Positions 29,285 through 37,906 of a DNA stretch of 64,000 nucleotides are shown here, piece after piece. How positions within the stretch are numbered: position 1 is the stretch's first letter; every line of letters starts with the position of its first letter. The translations under genes and the position numbers were made by a program. The stretch comes from an uncultured Pseudoxanthomonas sp. (lineage in GTDB: Bacteria > Pseudomonadota > Gammaproteobacteria > Xanthomonadales > Xanthomonadaceae), in the NCBI GenBank assembly GCA_946886405.1, contig CAMPIO010000007.1, forward strand, positions 1-64,000. Direction: 5' to 3'. Under the pieces are notes generated by a model that was given only the letters and a program-made list of their open reading frames with translations, had not been told where the DNA came from and searched no databases.

Positions 29285-30133
29285 CTACTTCAGCTGGCAG
29301 ATGTCCAGCACGTGCATGTCGGTGTAGTCCAGGTTCTCGCCGCCCATCGCCCAGATGAAGGCGTAGTTGCTGGTGCCCGACCCCATGTGGATCGACCACG
29401 GCGGCGACACCACGGCTTCGTCGTTCTGCACGACGATGTGGCGCTGCGCTTCCGGTTCGCCCATGAAGTGGTAGACGCGGTCGTTCTCGGCCAGGTCGAA
29501 GTAGAAATAGACCTCGCTGCGGCGGTCGTGCAGGTGCGGCGGCATGGTGTTCCACACGCTGCCGGTCTTCAGCACGGTCAGGCCGAGCAACAGCTGCGAG
29601 GACTGGCAGGTCGCCGGCACGATGAACTGGTAGATCGTGCGCTCGTTGCTGGTTTCCAGCGCGCCGCGCTCCAGCGCCACGGCGTCCTTGATCGACAGCT
29701 GCTTGGTCTCGAAACGCGCATGCGCCGGGGTCGAGGTCAGGTAGAACTTGGCGGGGTTGGCCGCGTCATCGGATTCGAACGCCACGTCGGCGCTGCCCAT
29801 CGCCACGTACAGGCCGTCCTTCGGGCCCAGCGCATAGGTCGTGCCGTCGACGGTGACCTTGCCGGCGCCGCCACCCACGTTGATCACGCCCAGTTCGCGG
29901 CGCTCCAGGAACGGCTTGCCGGCGGCCGAGGCGGGTTCGGTCTGGCGGGGCAGATCGACCTTCTTCGACACCGGCGCGGCGCCGCCGATCACGAAACGCT
30001 CGTTGTGCGAGTAATTCATCTGCACCGTGTCCGCGACGAACAGGTTGCCGATCAGGTAACGGTCGCGCAGCTGGTCGTTGCTGGCCCCGTCCATCATGTC
30101 CGGATGGGTGGCGTGGTAGGTCTTGCAGAACAT
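29285..30133 (-). CDS. kduI: 5-dehydro-4-deoxy-D-glucuronate isomerase
   Basis: Zinc-dependent cupin-fold isomerase of the pectate pathway, converting 5-keto-4-deoxyuronate to the diulosonate used by KduD. The 282 residues start [20 protein letters not shown]. The metal motif [15 protein letters not shown] (HxHx4E) is clear, with further His in WSIHMGSG. Its promoter overlaps a LacI-type operator (30207-30221), consistent with repression by the neighbouring regulator and induction by pathway intermediates. Confidence 0.96.
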   Translation of the reverse strand: MFCKTYHATHPDMMDGASNDQLRDRYLIGNLFVADTVQMNYSHNERFVIGGAAPVSKKVDLPRQTEPASAAGKPFLERRELGVINVGGGAGKVTVDGTTYALGPKDGLYVAMGSADVAFESDDAANPAKFYLTSTPAHARFETKQLSIKDAVALERGALETSNERTIYQFIVPATCQSSQLLLGLTVLKTGSVWNTMPPHLHDRRSEVYFYFDLAENDRVYHFMGEPEAQRHIVVQNDEAVVSPPWSIHMGSGTSNYAFIWAMGGENLDYTDMHVLDICQLK

Positions 30134-30192
30134 GGGCGGGGCTCCGTCGGATGCGGACGCGCTGCGGCGGCGTCGGTAAAGGGGTGTGGCGG

Positions 30193-30222
30193 ATTCTACG
30201 GGACTTTGGTAACCGGTGTCAT
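30193..30222 (-). promoter_or_regulatory. kduI promoter with LacI-type operator (site A)
   Basis: On the minus strand a -35-like ATGACA (30222-30217), an 18-bp spacer and -10 TAGAAT (30198-30193). The operator TGACACCGGTTACCA (30221-30207) covers the -35 and most of the spacer. Related sites occur at 37820, 42504 and 45612. Confidence 0.75.
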
Positions 30223-30259
30223 TTTGCGGTGCGGCACTGGGACTGGGCTTTCGGCCCGA

Positions 30260-31315
30260 TTACTCCGGGGGCTGGGAAGAGTCGCGGATGATCAGGTGCG
30301 GGCGGATGCTGGCTGCGGCCAGCACGGGCGTGCCTTCCGGCTGGATCAGCATGGCGGCCGCGGTGCGGCCGGTATCGCGGGTGTTGCGGCGGACCGAGGT
30401 CAGCGAGGGCCACAGGCGCGAGGCGAGCGGGCTGTCGTCGAACCCGACCACGGACAGTTGGCGCGGGATGTTGATGCCCGCTCGCATGGCGACCTTGTAC
30501 ACGCCGGCGGCCATTTCGTCGTTGCCGGTGAAGATGGCGGTGGGCCGGTTCTTGCCGGACAGCAGCTTCTCGGCGGCGACCACGCCGGATTCGAAGGTGT
30601 AGCCGGCTTCGATGATGCGCGACTTCGGAATCTCCAGGCCGCGCTTGGCGAGCGCCTGCACGAAACCGTCCGTGCGCTCGATCGAGGAGCGATAGGCACT
30701 GGGGCCCGTGATCAGCGCGATGTCGGTGTGGCCAAGCGACAGCAGGTACTCGGCCGCCTCGGCCGCACCGTCGCGGTCGTGCGTGACCACCATGCGCGCG
30801 GGCGTGTCCATCGAGACCGACGCGATGCGCGAGTAACGGCAACCGATCTCGGCCAGCATGTCGGCCAGCGCCTGGTCTTCCGAGGCGCGCGGTACCAGCA
30901 TCACGCCGTGAAGCTTCTGCTGCTGCACGAAGCGGCGCACGCCGTCGATGTAGCCGGGGCTGCGGCTATCGCAGGGATGCACGACCAGTTCGAAGCCAGA
31001 ATCGCGCAAGGCGTCCAGTGCGCCGTACTGCATGTTCACGATGTACTGCGCCGTGGGGTTGTCGTAGACCATGCCGATCAGGAACGAGCGGCGGAACGCC
31101 AGGCCGCGCGCCATCGGGTCAGGCACGTAACCGACTTCCCGCATCAAGGTTTCGACTTTCTCGCGGGTGTCCTTACGGACCAGCGGCGAGTGGTTGATGA
31201 TGCGCGAGACGGTCTTCTTCGAGACGCCGGAAAGCCGTGCGATGTCGTTGATGGTCGCCGCCTTGCCACCGGTGGGCAGGGAGGCGGGGCTTTCGGGCTT
31301 CTTGCGCGCGGGCAT
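30260..31315 (-). CDS. LacI-family repressor of the pectate locus (KdgR-like role)
   Basis: DNA-binding repressor of 351 residues. The N-terminal helix-turn-helix is INDIARLSGVSKKTVSRIIN with the hinge helix in DPMARGLAF. It is followed by a periplasmic-binding-protein-like effector domain (LIGMVYDNPTAQYIVNMQYG to the C-terminus). It sits between GH43 and kduI, so four operator-like sites in this locus are its obvious targets. A TAGAAT hexamer on the minus strand (31355-31350) may give it its own promoter besides read-through. The effector is probably KDG or a related uronate product, by analogy with other pectin regulators. Confidence 0.9.
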   Translation of the reverse strand: MPARKKPESPASLPTGGKAATINDIARLSGVSKKTVSRIINHSPLVRKDTREKVETLMREVGYVPDPMARGLAFRRSFLIGMVYDNPTAQYIVNMQYGALDALRDSGFELVVHPCDSRSPGYIDGVRRFVQQQKLHGVMLVPRASEDQALADMLAEIGCRYSRIASVSMDTPARMVVTHDRDGAAEAAEYLLSLGHTDIALITGPSAYRSSIERTDGFVQALAKRGLEIPKSRIIEAGYTFESGVVAAEKLLSGKNRPTAIFTGNDEMAAGVYKVAMRAGINIPRQLSVVGFDDSPLASRLWPSLTSVRRNTRDTGRTAAAMLIQPEGTPVLAAASIRPHLIIRDSSQPPE

Positions 31316-31366
31316 GGAGTGGGTACGGGTCCGTTCGTCTGTCGTGGGGATTCTAGCGGCTGGGGG

Positions 31367-32953
31367 TCAGTCCAGCGCGCGGTAGCGGAAATTACGGAAG
31401 TGGACCTTGCCCTGGCCGGCGGCGTACAGGGACGGTTTGAGGGCCAGGAAGCCGCCCGCCACGTTGTGGTGGTAGCCGGAGACTTCCATCTGGACCGGGT
31501 ATTTGGTCCAGGTCTTGCCGTCGGTGCTGCTGTGGACCGTGACGATGTGGCGGTCGTGCTTCACCCGCAACCACAGCGTGCCGCCCTTGCGGCTGGGCGC
31601 CAGCCTGCCCGGACGCTCCAGTCCATAGCGATGCATGACGAACTGCTCGCCATTGCTGCCCACGCCGGCATACAGGCGATCGTTGTAGAACAGCACCGCG
31701 CCGCCCTGTGCACCGGGTTCGATCTCCATTTCCACCTCGAACTCGTAGGCGAGGTCGCCCGCGATGATGCCCAGTGGGGAGCTGTCGCGGGGCGCGCTGC
31801 CCTTGCCTTGCAGCGTCATCACGCCGTCGCCGAACGTGAGTCGATGCGACTCGTCCGGTGCCGGATCGTAGAACGCCCATTGCGGGCCCAGCTTGCCGCT
31901 GCGGAAATCGTCCGACAGCGCCATGCCGTGCGGCGAGAGCGCCTGGCCGGCGGGCTTGCGCAGCGGGCGGCTGAGGTCGCCGCCCTTGGCGACGAACCAG
32001 CCGTCGTCCGTCCATTCGATCGGATCGAGCAGCGCTTGCCGCCCGAGCGTCCAGAAGCCGTGTTCGTAGCCGTGGTAGATCATCCACCACTGGCCTGCGG
32101 CATCCTCGACCAGCGTGGCATGTCCGCGCGACCACCAGTACTGGTCGCGCGAGGTCGTGCGCACCACGGGGTTGTTCGGCGCGTTCTGCCACGGTCCGTG
32201 GATCGAGCGCGAGCGCGCGACGATCACCATGTGGCCGGTCGGCGGGCCGGCGGTGCCACCTACCGCTGTGACCATGTAGTACCAGCCGTTGCGGAAGGTG
32301 ATCTTCGGGCCTTCCTGCGCATAGCCTTCCACGTCCCACGACTCGGGATAGCGCCAGCCGTCATAGACGTGCTTGACCTCGCCGACGGTGCTCAGTCCGT
32401 CGTCGGCCAGTTGCACGTAGTCGCCGGCGCTGAGGAACAGGTAGCGCTTGCCGTCCTCACCGACCGCATGGCCGGGATCGATATGGCCCGGCAGCCCGAT
32501 GTCGATCGGCTCGCTCCATGGACCGCGGATGTCGTCCGCCCACACGACGAAGTTGCTGCGTCGCGGCGACTCGGTACCGCCGACGCGCGCGGGGAAATAG
32601 ATGTAGTAGCGGCCCTGATGCTTGACCAGGTCCGGCGCCCAGATCGAGCCGACGTTCTTCGTGATGGCATGGCCGATCGGCTGCCAGTTGATCAGGTCGC
32701 GCGAATGCCACACCGGCAGGCCGGGATAGGCGGTGAACGACGACAGGGTGAGGTAATAGTCGTCGCCATCCTTGAGTACCGAGGGGTCGGGTCGATCACC
32801 GGCCAGCACGGGGTTGAGGAAGGTGCCGTCACCGAGGTCGGCCTGGCGCTGGTGCTCGACGCCGCGCTTCCATGCCGGTTCGCTCATGTCCGCGCCGTGC
32901 GCCAAGAACGGCGCGAGCAGGCACGCCACGATCATCCACGACGTCATGCGCAT
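31367..32953 (-). CDS. Glycoside hydrolase family 43 enzyme, secreted
   Basis: Five-bladed-propeller glycosidase of 528 residues with a signal peptide ending AHGA. The catalytic base is D56 in NPVLAGDRPDPSVL. The modulating Asp lies in SIWAPDLVKHQGRYYIYF and the acid Glu is likely in YAQEGPKITFRNGWYY. A C-terminal beta-sandwich from about residue 340 (LSDDFRSGKLGPQWAFYDP) is of the GH43-linked DUF1349/concanavalin type. It probably removes arabinose or xylose side chains from pectin; exact specificity is uncertain. It is cotranscribed with the PL10 lyase upstream. Confidence 0.9.
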   Translation of the reverse strand: MRMTSWMIVACLLAPFLAHGADMSEPAWKRGVEHQRQADLGDGTFLNPVLAGDRPDPSVLKDGDDYYLTLSSFTAYPGLPVWHSRDLINWQPIGHAITKNVGSIWAPDLVKHQGRYYIYFPARVGGTESPRRSNFVVWADDIRGPWSEPIDIGLPGHIDPGHAVGEDGKRYLFLSAGDYVQLADDGLSTVGEVKHVYDGWRYPESWDVEGYAQEGPKITFRNGWYYMVTAVGGTAGPPTGHMVIVARSRSIHGPWQNAPNNPVVRTTSRDQYWWSRGHATLVEDAAGQWWMIYHGYEHGFWTLGRQALLDPIEWTDDGWFVAKGGDLSRPLRKPAGQALSPHGMALSDDFRSGKLGPQWAFYDPAPDESHRLTFGDGVMTLQGKGSAPRDSSPLGIIAGDLAYEFEVEMEIEPGAQGGAVLFYNDRLYAGVGSNGEQFVMHRYGLERPGRLAPSRKGGTLWLRVKHDRHIVTVHSSTDGKTWTKYPVQMEVSGYHHNVAGGFLALKPSLYAAGQGKVHFRNFRYRALD

Positions 32954-32963
32954 ACGGGGTCCT

Positions 32964-34097
32964 CTACTTCGATGGCGCGTGCAGCGCCTTCCACTGCGGG
33001 TATTCCTTCGTCAGCAGGCGCTTCGGCCAACTGCCGTACCACTCATAGCCCGTACGGCGTTCGCGCGGGATGTCCTCGTAGCGCGCGACGCGCTGGCTGT
33101 CGCGCGTGGCGAGCACCACGCTGTTGTCCGTCACGTCGTAGAAGCGCGCCCAGAGGTCTTTCGCTCCGGGATCGGCGACCAGGCGACGATCCTTGGCGCT
33201 GCTGTGGTACTGGAACTGTTCTGCCGGCGCGTCGAACGTCTCGATGCGCCAGCCGGTCAACGCGACGCGGCGCAGCCAGGCCACGCCACCGTCGACCGCC
33301 GCGACGATCTCGGGCGACGGATCGGGGATGGACATCAGGTAGCGCAATACGCCGACGGTTTCCTGCCCGGTGATCGACGGAAGCTCGAACTTGCGTCCCT
33401 GCGCCGGTTGCAGCGTGCCGGCATCGTACTGACCTGCCCAGCCCGCAAGCGTGCCGCCCTGCCGGACCTGCAACCGGAGCAGGCAGGCATCGCCCTTGTC
33501 GATGGCGGACTGCACACGTGCACGCAACGCGGCATCGACGAAGGCATAGCGGCGCGTGTCCGAGACGACCTTGCGCAGCGTGCCGAGCACGCCGGCGGTG
33601 ACGTCGTCGGCGATGGTGATGTGCGGGTGGTAGGACTGCGTCGCAGGCACCGTATGCGGCCAGCCACCGCACGAGGAAATCTGCTGGGCCAGCGTGAATG
33701 CGAGGCCCTCCAGGCTGCCGTCGCGATACCGCGTATCGCCGGTGATCGCATAGGCCGTGGCCAGATAGTCCAACTGCGTGTAGATGTTGCGGTTGTCGAA
33801 GCTGCCGCCGGACTTCCGCGCCTCGGCGTCGAAGCGCGCTTTCTCTGCATCATCCAGAATCCGTGCCGGATCCTGATTCTCGATCCAGCCGCCATCCAGG
33901 CGCTGGTAGCGCAGGATGTTGTCGGCGATCTTCGCGACGTCGTCTGGCGCATGGCGCGGATACTTGTCGCCGTGCACGTTACGCCAGTGATGGATGGCGT
34001 CTTCGAAACCGGTCAGCGATGGCGCTTCCCCCGGCGACTGCGCACCCGCAGGGCCGACCAGCGCAAGCAGGATGGCGCAGAGCAGGAGCCTCGTCAC
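32964..34097 (-). CDS. pelA: Pectate lyase, polysaccharide lyase family 10
   Basis: Secreted calcium-dependent lyase cleaving polygalacturonate by beta-elimination. It has 377 residues with a signal peptide (MTRLLLCAILLALVGPAGAQ). The helical-toroid PL10 pattern is visible: RYQRLDGGWIENQDPARILDD, SFDNRNIYTQLDYLATAY, HPHITIADDVTAGVLGTL and DLWARFYDVTDN. The start is GTG at 34097, overlapping the dctM stop (GTGA), so it is coupled to the transporter genes. Confidence 0.9.
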   Translation of the reverse strand: MTRLLLCAILLALVGPAGAQSPGEAPSLTGFEDAIHHWRNVHGDKYPRHAPDDVAKIADNILRYQRLDGGWIENQDPARILDDAEKARFDAEARKSGGSFDNRNIYTQLDYLATAYAITGDTRYRDGSLEGLAFTLAQQISSCGGWPHTVPATQSYHPHITIADDVTAGVLGTLRKVVSDTRRYAFVDAALRARVQSAIDKGDACLLRLQVRQGGTLAGWAGQYDAGTLQPAQGRKFELPSITGQETVGVLRYLMSIPDPSPEIVAAVDGGVAWLRRVALTGWRIETFDAPAEQFQYHSSAKDRRLVADPGAKDLWARFYDVTDNSVVLATRDSQRVARYEDIPRERRTGYEWYGSWPKRLLTKEYPQWKALHAPSK

Positions 34098-35374
34098 TTG
34101 ATCGCCTTCGGCAGCCACAACGAGAGTTCCGGGAACAGCGCCACGACCAGCAGTACGGCCAGGCCGGCCAACCAGAACGGCCAGATGGTACGCATGCTCT
34201 GCGCGATGGTGATCTTGCCGATGGCGGTACCGATGAAGAGCACCGACCCCACCGGCGGCGTCACCAGGCCGATGCCGCCCGTCAGCACCAGCACCAGGCC
34301 GAAGTGGATCGGGTCGATGCCATAGGCGCGCGCGACGGGCAGGAAGATGGGCGTACAGATCAGGATCATCGGCGCCAGGTCCATGAACGTGCCCAGCACC
34401 AGCAGCACCAGGATGATCAGCAGCAGCACCGTGTACTTGCTGTGGGCGATCGACTGCAGTGCGTCGACCGCAGCAGCAGGCACCTGCAGATAGGCCAACA
34501 GCCATCCGAACACGGCCGCGGTCGCGATCACGAACAGGATCACCCCGGTGGTACGCGCCGCATGCGTGACGGTGGCGAAGAATTCCTTCATCGACAGCTG
34601 GCGGTAAAGCACGCTGGTGACGAGCAGTGCGTACACGACCGCGATGGCGGCGCTCTCCACCGCCGTGAAGATGCCCGCGCGGATGCCGAAGAAGATCAGT
34701 CCCACCAGGCCGAGGCCGGGCAGCGCGGCCACCAGCCGCAGCATCACCGCGCGCATGCCCGGGAACGGTTCCGTGCCATAGCCGCGCCTGCACGCGACCG
34801 CCCAGCCGGTGAACATCAGCACGACCGTCATCAGCAGCGCGGGCACGATGCCGGCCGCGAAAAGATCGGCGATGGACAGGCCGCCGCCGGCCGCGGCCGA
34901 GAACAGGATCAGGTTGTGCGACGGCGGCACCAGCAGCGCCACCAGCGCAGCGGTGATGCTGACATTGACGGCGAAGTCGCGGTCGTAACCCCGCTTGACC
35001 ATCTGCGGGATCATCGTGCCGCCGACGGCCGAGACGTCGGCGATGGCCGAGCCCGACACGCCACCGAAGAACAGCGACGACAGGATGCTGACCTGGCCCA
35101 GGCCGCCGCGCAGGCGTCCCACCAGCGAAGCCGCCAGGCTGATGAGGCGCTCGGAAATGCCGCCGCGAAGCATGATTTCGCCGGCGAAGATGAAAAGCGG
35201 GATGGCGATCAGCGATGCCGAACCGGTACCCGAGGAGATCTGCTGCACCAGCACGATGCTGGGTAGGTCGAGGTAGAGCAGCGTCGCCAGTGATGCGGCG
35301 GCCAATGCGTAGGCGACCGGCACGCCGATCAGCAGCAGGACCGCGAAGATCGAGAAGAGCAGGGTGATCGCCAT
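34094..35374 (-). CDS. TRAP transporter large permease
   Basis: DctM-type inner-membrane permease of 426 residues with about 12 membrane helices, such as LLFSIFAVLLLIGVPVAYALAAASLATLLYL and PPVGSVLFIGTAIGKI. It forms the channel of a tripartite ATP-independent transporter with the small permease and binding protein upstream. In this locus it probably imports galacturonate oligomers or unsaturated uronates. It is 3 bp from dctQ and overlaps the PL10 gene. Confidence 0.93.
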   Translation of the reverse strand: MAITLLFSIFAVLLLIGVPVAYALAAASLATLLYLDLPSIVLVQQISSGTGSASLIAIPLFIFAGEIMLRGGISERLISLAASLVGRLRGGLGQVSILSSLFFGGVSGSAIADVSAVGGTMIPQMVKRGYDRDFAVNVSITAALVALLVPPSHNLILFSAAAGGGLSIADLFAAGIVPALLMTVVLMFTGWAVACRRGYGTEPFPGMRAVMLRLVAALPGLGLVGLIFFGIRAGIFTAVESAAIAVVYALLVTSVLYRQLSMKEFFATVTHAARTTGVILFVIATAAVFGWLLAYLQVPAAAVDALQSIAHSKYTVLLLIILVLLVLGTFMDLAPMILICTPIFLPVARAYGIDPIHFGLVLVLTGGIGLVTPPVGSVLFIGTAIGKITIAQSMRTIWPFWLAGLAVLLVVALFPELSLWLPKAIK

Positions 35375-35377
35375 GGG

Positions 35378-35896
35378 TCAGCGGGCCTCGTCGGTCAGCG
35401 GCGCACGCAGCACCAGGAACAAGCGGTACAGCGCGAACACCACCATCAGCAGGCCACCGAGCGACAGCGGCAGGTAGCCGATGCTCTGCGGCATCGGTGC
35501 ACCGGCGATGCGGATATCCAGGCCATCGAAGAGCAGCACCGCGCCCCAGTACGCCATCACGCCGCCGATCGCGGCGATCACCAGCGGCGAGACGGCGTGC
35601 AACGCCTTCTTCAGGCGCGGGCCGACCGCATCGGCCAACAGGAAAAAGCCGAAATGCCGTTGGGTATGCACGCCTGCGGCAGCGCCCAGGCTCATGGCCG
35701 TGGTCAGGAGCAGGACGGTGACCGGCTCCGTCCAGCTAGGTGAGTCATTGATGACGTAGCGGGCAATGACCTGCCAGCCCTGCACGATGACCAGCCCCAA
35801 CAGGGCGAAGACCGCAACCGCGATGGCCGCGTTGGACAGCAGGTCCATGGCGCGCTGCACCGGCGTGACGGGAGGGAGCGTGATTTCTTCTGACAT
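35378..35896 (-). CDS. TRAP transporter small permease
   Basis: DctQ-type protein of 172 residues with four membrane helices and the family pattern QVIARYVINDSPSWTEPVTVLLL. It links the binding protein to the large permease. It lies 9 bp after dctP and 3 bp before dctM. Confidence 0.92.
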   Translation of the reverse strand: MSEEITLPPVTPVQRAMDLLSNAAIAVAVFALLGLVIVQGWQVIARYVINDSPSWTEPVTVLLLTTAMSLGAAAGVHTQRHFGFFLLADAVGPRLKKALHAVSPLVIAAIGGVMAYWGAVLLFDGLDIRIAGAPMPQSIGYLPLSLGGLLMVVFALYRLFLVLRAPLTDEAR

Positions 35897-35905
35897 GGTC
35901 GATCC

Positions 35906-36901
35906 TCAGGCCAGGTCGCGGATGCGGCGGTAGAGCGCATCGATCGCCGCATCCTTGCGGTATTCGGAAAGCAGGGGCTGCGATGCCCGTGCAAAGGCGG
36001 CAAGGTCCGCGTCGTTGTGTTCGACGCCCGCCTCGAAGACGGCTTCGCGCGCTTTCGCTTCGGAGGCGTCCCAGAGCGTGCGCATCACGCCCACGGACCG
36101 CCGTGCGGTTTCGATCAGCAACTCGCGGTCGCGCGGTTGCAGGTCGTCCAGCGTGCGTTGCGAGACCAGCAGCACATCCGGTGCGTAGGAATGGTTGGTC
36201 TGCGACCAGTACTGCGCTGCCTCGAAATGGCGGCTGGAATGGAAGCTGCGGATGTTGTTCTCCGCACCGTCGATCATCCGCGTCTCCAGCCCGGAGAACA
36301 CCTCGCCCAGCGACAGCGGCGTGGGATTGGCGCCGAACAGGCGCAACATGCGGATGAAGATGTCCGACACCGGTACACGGACCTTCAGGCCGTGCAGGTC
36401 GGCCGGCACGCGGATGGGGTGCTTGGTGTTGTAGAAGCAGCGTGCACCCGAGTCGTAGATGGCAAGGCCGACCAGTCCGCGCCGCGTGAAGTCGTCCAGC
36501 ACGGTCCGTCCGACGCCCTCGTCCATCGCGCGCCGCATGTGCGGCACCGAATCGAAGACGTACGGCAGGCAGAGCGCCTGGGTCAGCGGGAACGCATTGT
36601 TCAGTGCGCCGGCATACACACGTGTCATGTCGATGGCGCCGAACCGCGCCATGTCGATGGCTTCGGATTCGCGACCCAGCTGGCCGGAATGGTATTGACG
36701 GAGCGTCACCCGGCCGCCGGTCTCGCGCGCCATGGTCTCGCCGATCCAGCGCACCGCTTCGACGGTGGGATAGTCCTTCACGTGCACGTCGGTAGCGGTC
36801 AGCACGTGCCGCCCATCGTCGGCAAGGGCGCGACTCCCCGCCAGCGGAAGGGCGACCGCGGCGCCGAGGCTGGTGCCCAGGAAACGACGACGGTTCATCA
36901 T
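35906..36901 (-). CDS. TRAP transporter substrate-binding protein, Tat-exported
   Basis: DctP-family periplasmic binding protein of 331 residues. The N-terminus MMNRRRFLGTSLGAAVALP is a twin-arginine signal (RRRFLG), unusual for this family, where Sec export is common. The mature domain has the DctP features HSGQLGRESEAIDMARFGAID and LHGLKVRVPVSDIFIRMLRL. The carboxylate-binding Arg is probably in this last stretch. I chose the ATG at 36901, which overlaps the previous stop (ATGA). Confidence 0.92.
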   Translation of the reverse strand: MMNRRRFLGTSLGAAVALPLAGSRALADDGRHVLTATDVHVKDYPTVEAVRWIGETMARETGGRVTLRQYHSGQLGRESEAIDMARFGAIDMTRVYAGALNNAFPLTQALCLPYVFDSVPHMRRAMDEGVGRTVLDDFTRRGLVGLAIYDSGARCFYNTKHPIRVPADLHGLKVRVPVSDIFIRMLRLFGANPTPLSLGEVFSGLETRMIDGAENNIRSFHSSRHFEAAQYWSQTNHSYAPDVLLVSQRTLDDLQPRDRELLIETARRSVGVMRTLWDASEAKAREAVFEAGVEHNDADLAAFARASQPLLSEYRKDAAIDALYRRIRDLA

Positions 36902-37755
36902 GCGCGCCAATCCCCTTCGTCCTTCGGCGTCGCGGCTGCCGCGACACACGCAATGCTGCCATGGCCATCGAACTCGATGAGGGCCTGCTGGCCCGGCAGG
37001 ATGTCGTGGATGCCCGTGGCGTTGCCGGTGGCGATCAGGTCGCCCGCCTTCAACGGCCGACCGCGGCGCGCCGAGCGCGACAGCGCGAACGCGAATGCCG
37101 CGCGCAGGCCGCCGGGCAGCGTGGTGGCGCCGCCCTTGCCGACCTGCCGGCCGTCGATGGACGTAGTGCAGGTCAGCGAAGCATCGCTGCGTTCGGCCCA
37201 GCCGGGAATCTCGGCGCCCATCACCAGGCCATTGTTGTTGCCGAAGTCCGAAACGACGACGCGCGGGCCGAGCTGGTTGATCGTCGCCAGCGGACTGCTG
37301 GCCACTTCCATGCCGGTGAACAGCGTCGACGGAACGGCGGCGGCTTCTTCCGGGGTCCAGTGCGTCTTGTCGGCCGGGGCATCGGCGTCCAGGCGCAGGA
37401 CGTACTCGGCTTCCACGGCGCCGAAGCCCCCGGCGAATACCTGGAAGCTCTCCTGGCTACCGGTGGTCAGTTTGACCTGGCGGGCGAAGATGGGGCCCAG
37501 CAGGCGCTCATCACCGGATGCATCCCGTCGCTCCGGTGCGATGAAGCCGACCTTCCATCCGACCACGCGATCGGGCCACTGCGCTATCGCGTGGTCCTGT
37601 ACCTGATACGCAGTCACCAGGTCATCGGGAATGGTGCCCGGGAATCCCGGCAATGCACGGCCCTGGCGCCTCGCGCTGACGAAGCTGTCCGCGATGGCGG
37701 CCAGTTCCGGGGCTTCCATGCGTGCGTCGGACGGCGCGCTGTGGTCAGTACTCAA
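36898..37755 (-). CDS. 2-keto-4-pentenoate hydratase-like (MhpD/FAH superfamily) enzyme
   Basis: Soluble enzyme of about 285 residues, related to 2-hydroxypenta-2,4-dienoate hydratases and fumarylacetoacetate hydrolase-fold proteins. It shows WKVGFIAPERR near the N-terminus and the metal-ligand pattern GAVEAEYVLRL. It ends GDLIATGNATGIHDILPGQ. I prefer TTG at 37755, which has a GGGGAGAG ribosome site. The ATG at 37719 lacks one. It is the first gene of the TRAP-PL10-GH43-lacI operon, so it should act on a uronate-derived keto acid, but no such step is standard in pectate breakdown. Confidence 0.75.
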   Translation of the reverse strand: MSTDHSAPSDARMEAPELAAIADSFVSARRQGRALPGFPGTIPDDLVTAYQVQDHAIAQWPDRVVGWKVGFIAPERRDASGDERLLGPIFARQVKLTTGSQESFQVFAGGFGAVEAEYVLRLDADAPADKTHWTPEEAAAVPSTLFTGMEVASSPLATINQLGPRVVVSDFGNNNGLVMGAEIPGWAERSDASLTCTTSIDGRQVGKGGATTLPGGLRAAFAFALSRSARRGRPLKAGDLIATGNATGIHDILPGQQALIEFDGHGSIACVAAAATPKDEGDWRA

Positions 37756-37791
37756 GAGGGCTCTCCCCGCAGTGTTTTGTTGCACCGCCGA

Positions 37792-37842
37792 GTGACAGTG
37801 CAGGTTGATGGCCTGTATATGGTAAACCGGTGTCATTGACAA
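37792..37842. promoter_or_regulatory. Divergent promoters with LacI-type operator (site B)
   Basis: The operator TGACACCGGTTTACCA (37835-37820, minus) fills the 17-bp spacer of a minus-strand promoter, -35 TTGTCA (37842-37837) and -10 TATACA (37819-37814), serving the hydratase-TRAP operon. On the plus strand GTGACA (37792) and TATATG (37816-37821) serve the PL1 gene, and the operator covers its start region. Confidence 0.75.
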
Positions 37843-37906
37843 TGTGCACTGCCGCAAAACCCATCCCGATGCCACGATGCGTCGATCCACTCCTGGGAGG
37901 GAGCCA

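Noticed and set aside
29249..33373. Very long open frame on the plus strand (over 1,300 codons) opposite kduI, the lacI-type gene and GH43
   Set aside because: It has no recognisable domain, is Arg/His/Ala-rich, and mirrors well-supported minus-strand genes. High GC at third positions routinely opens such antisense frames.
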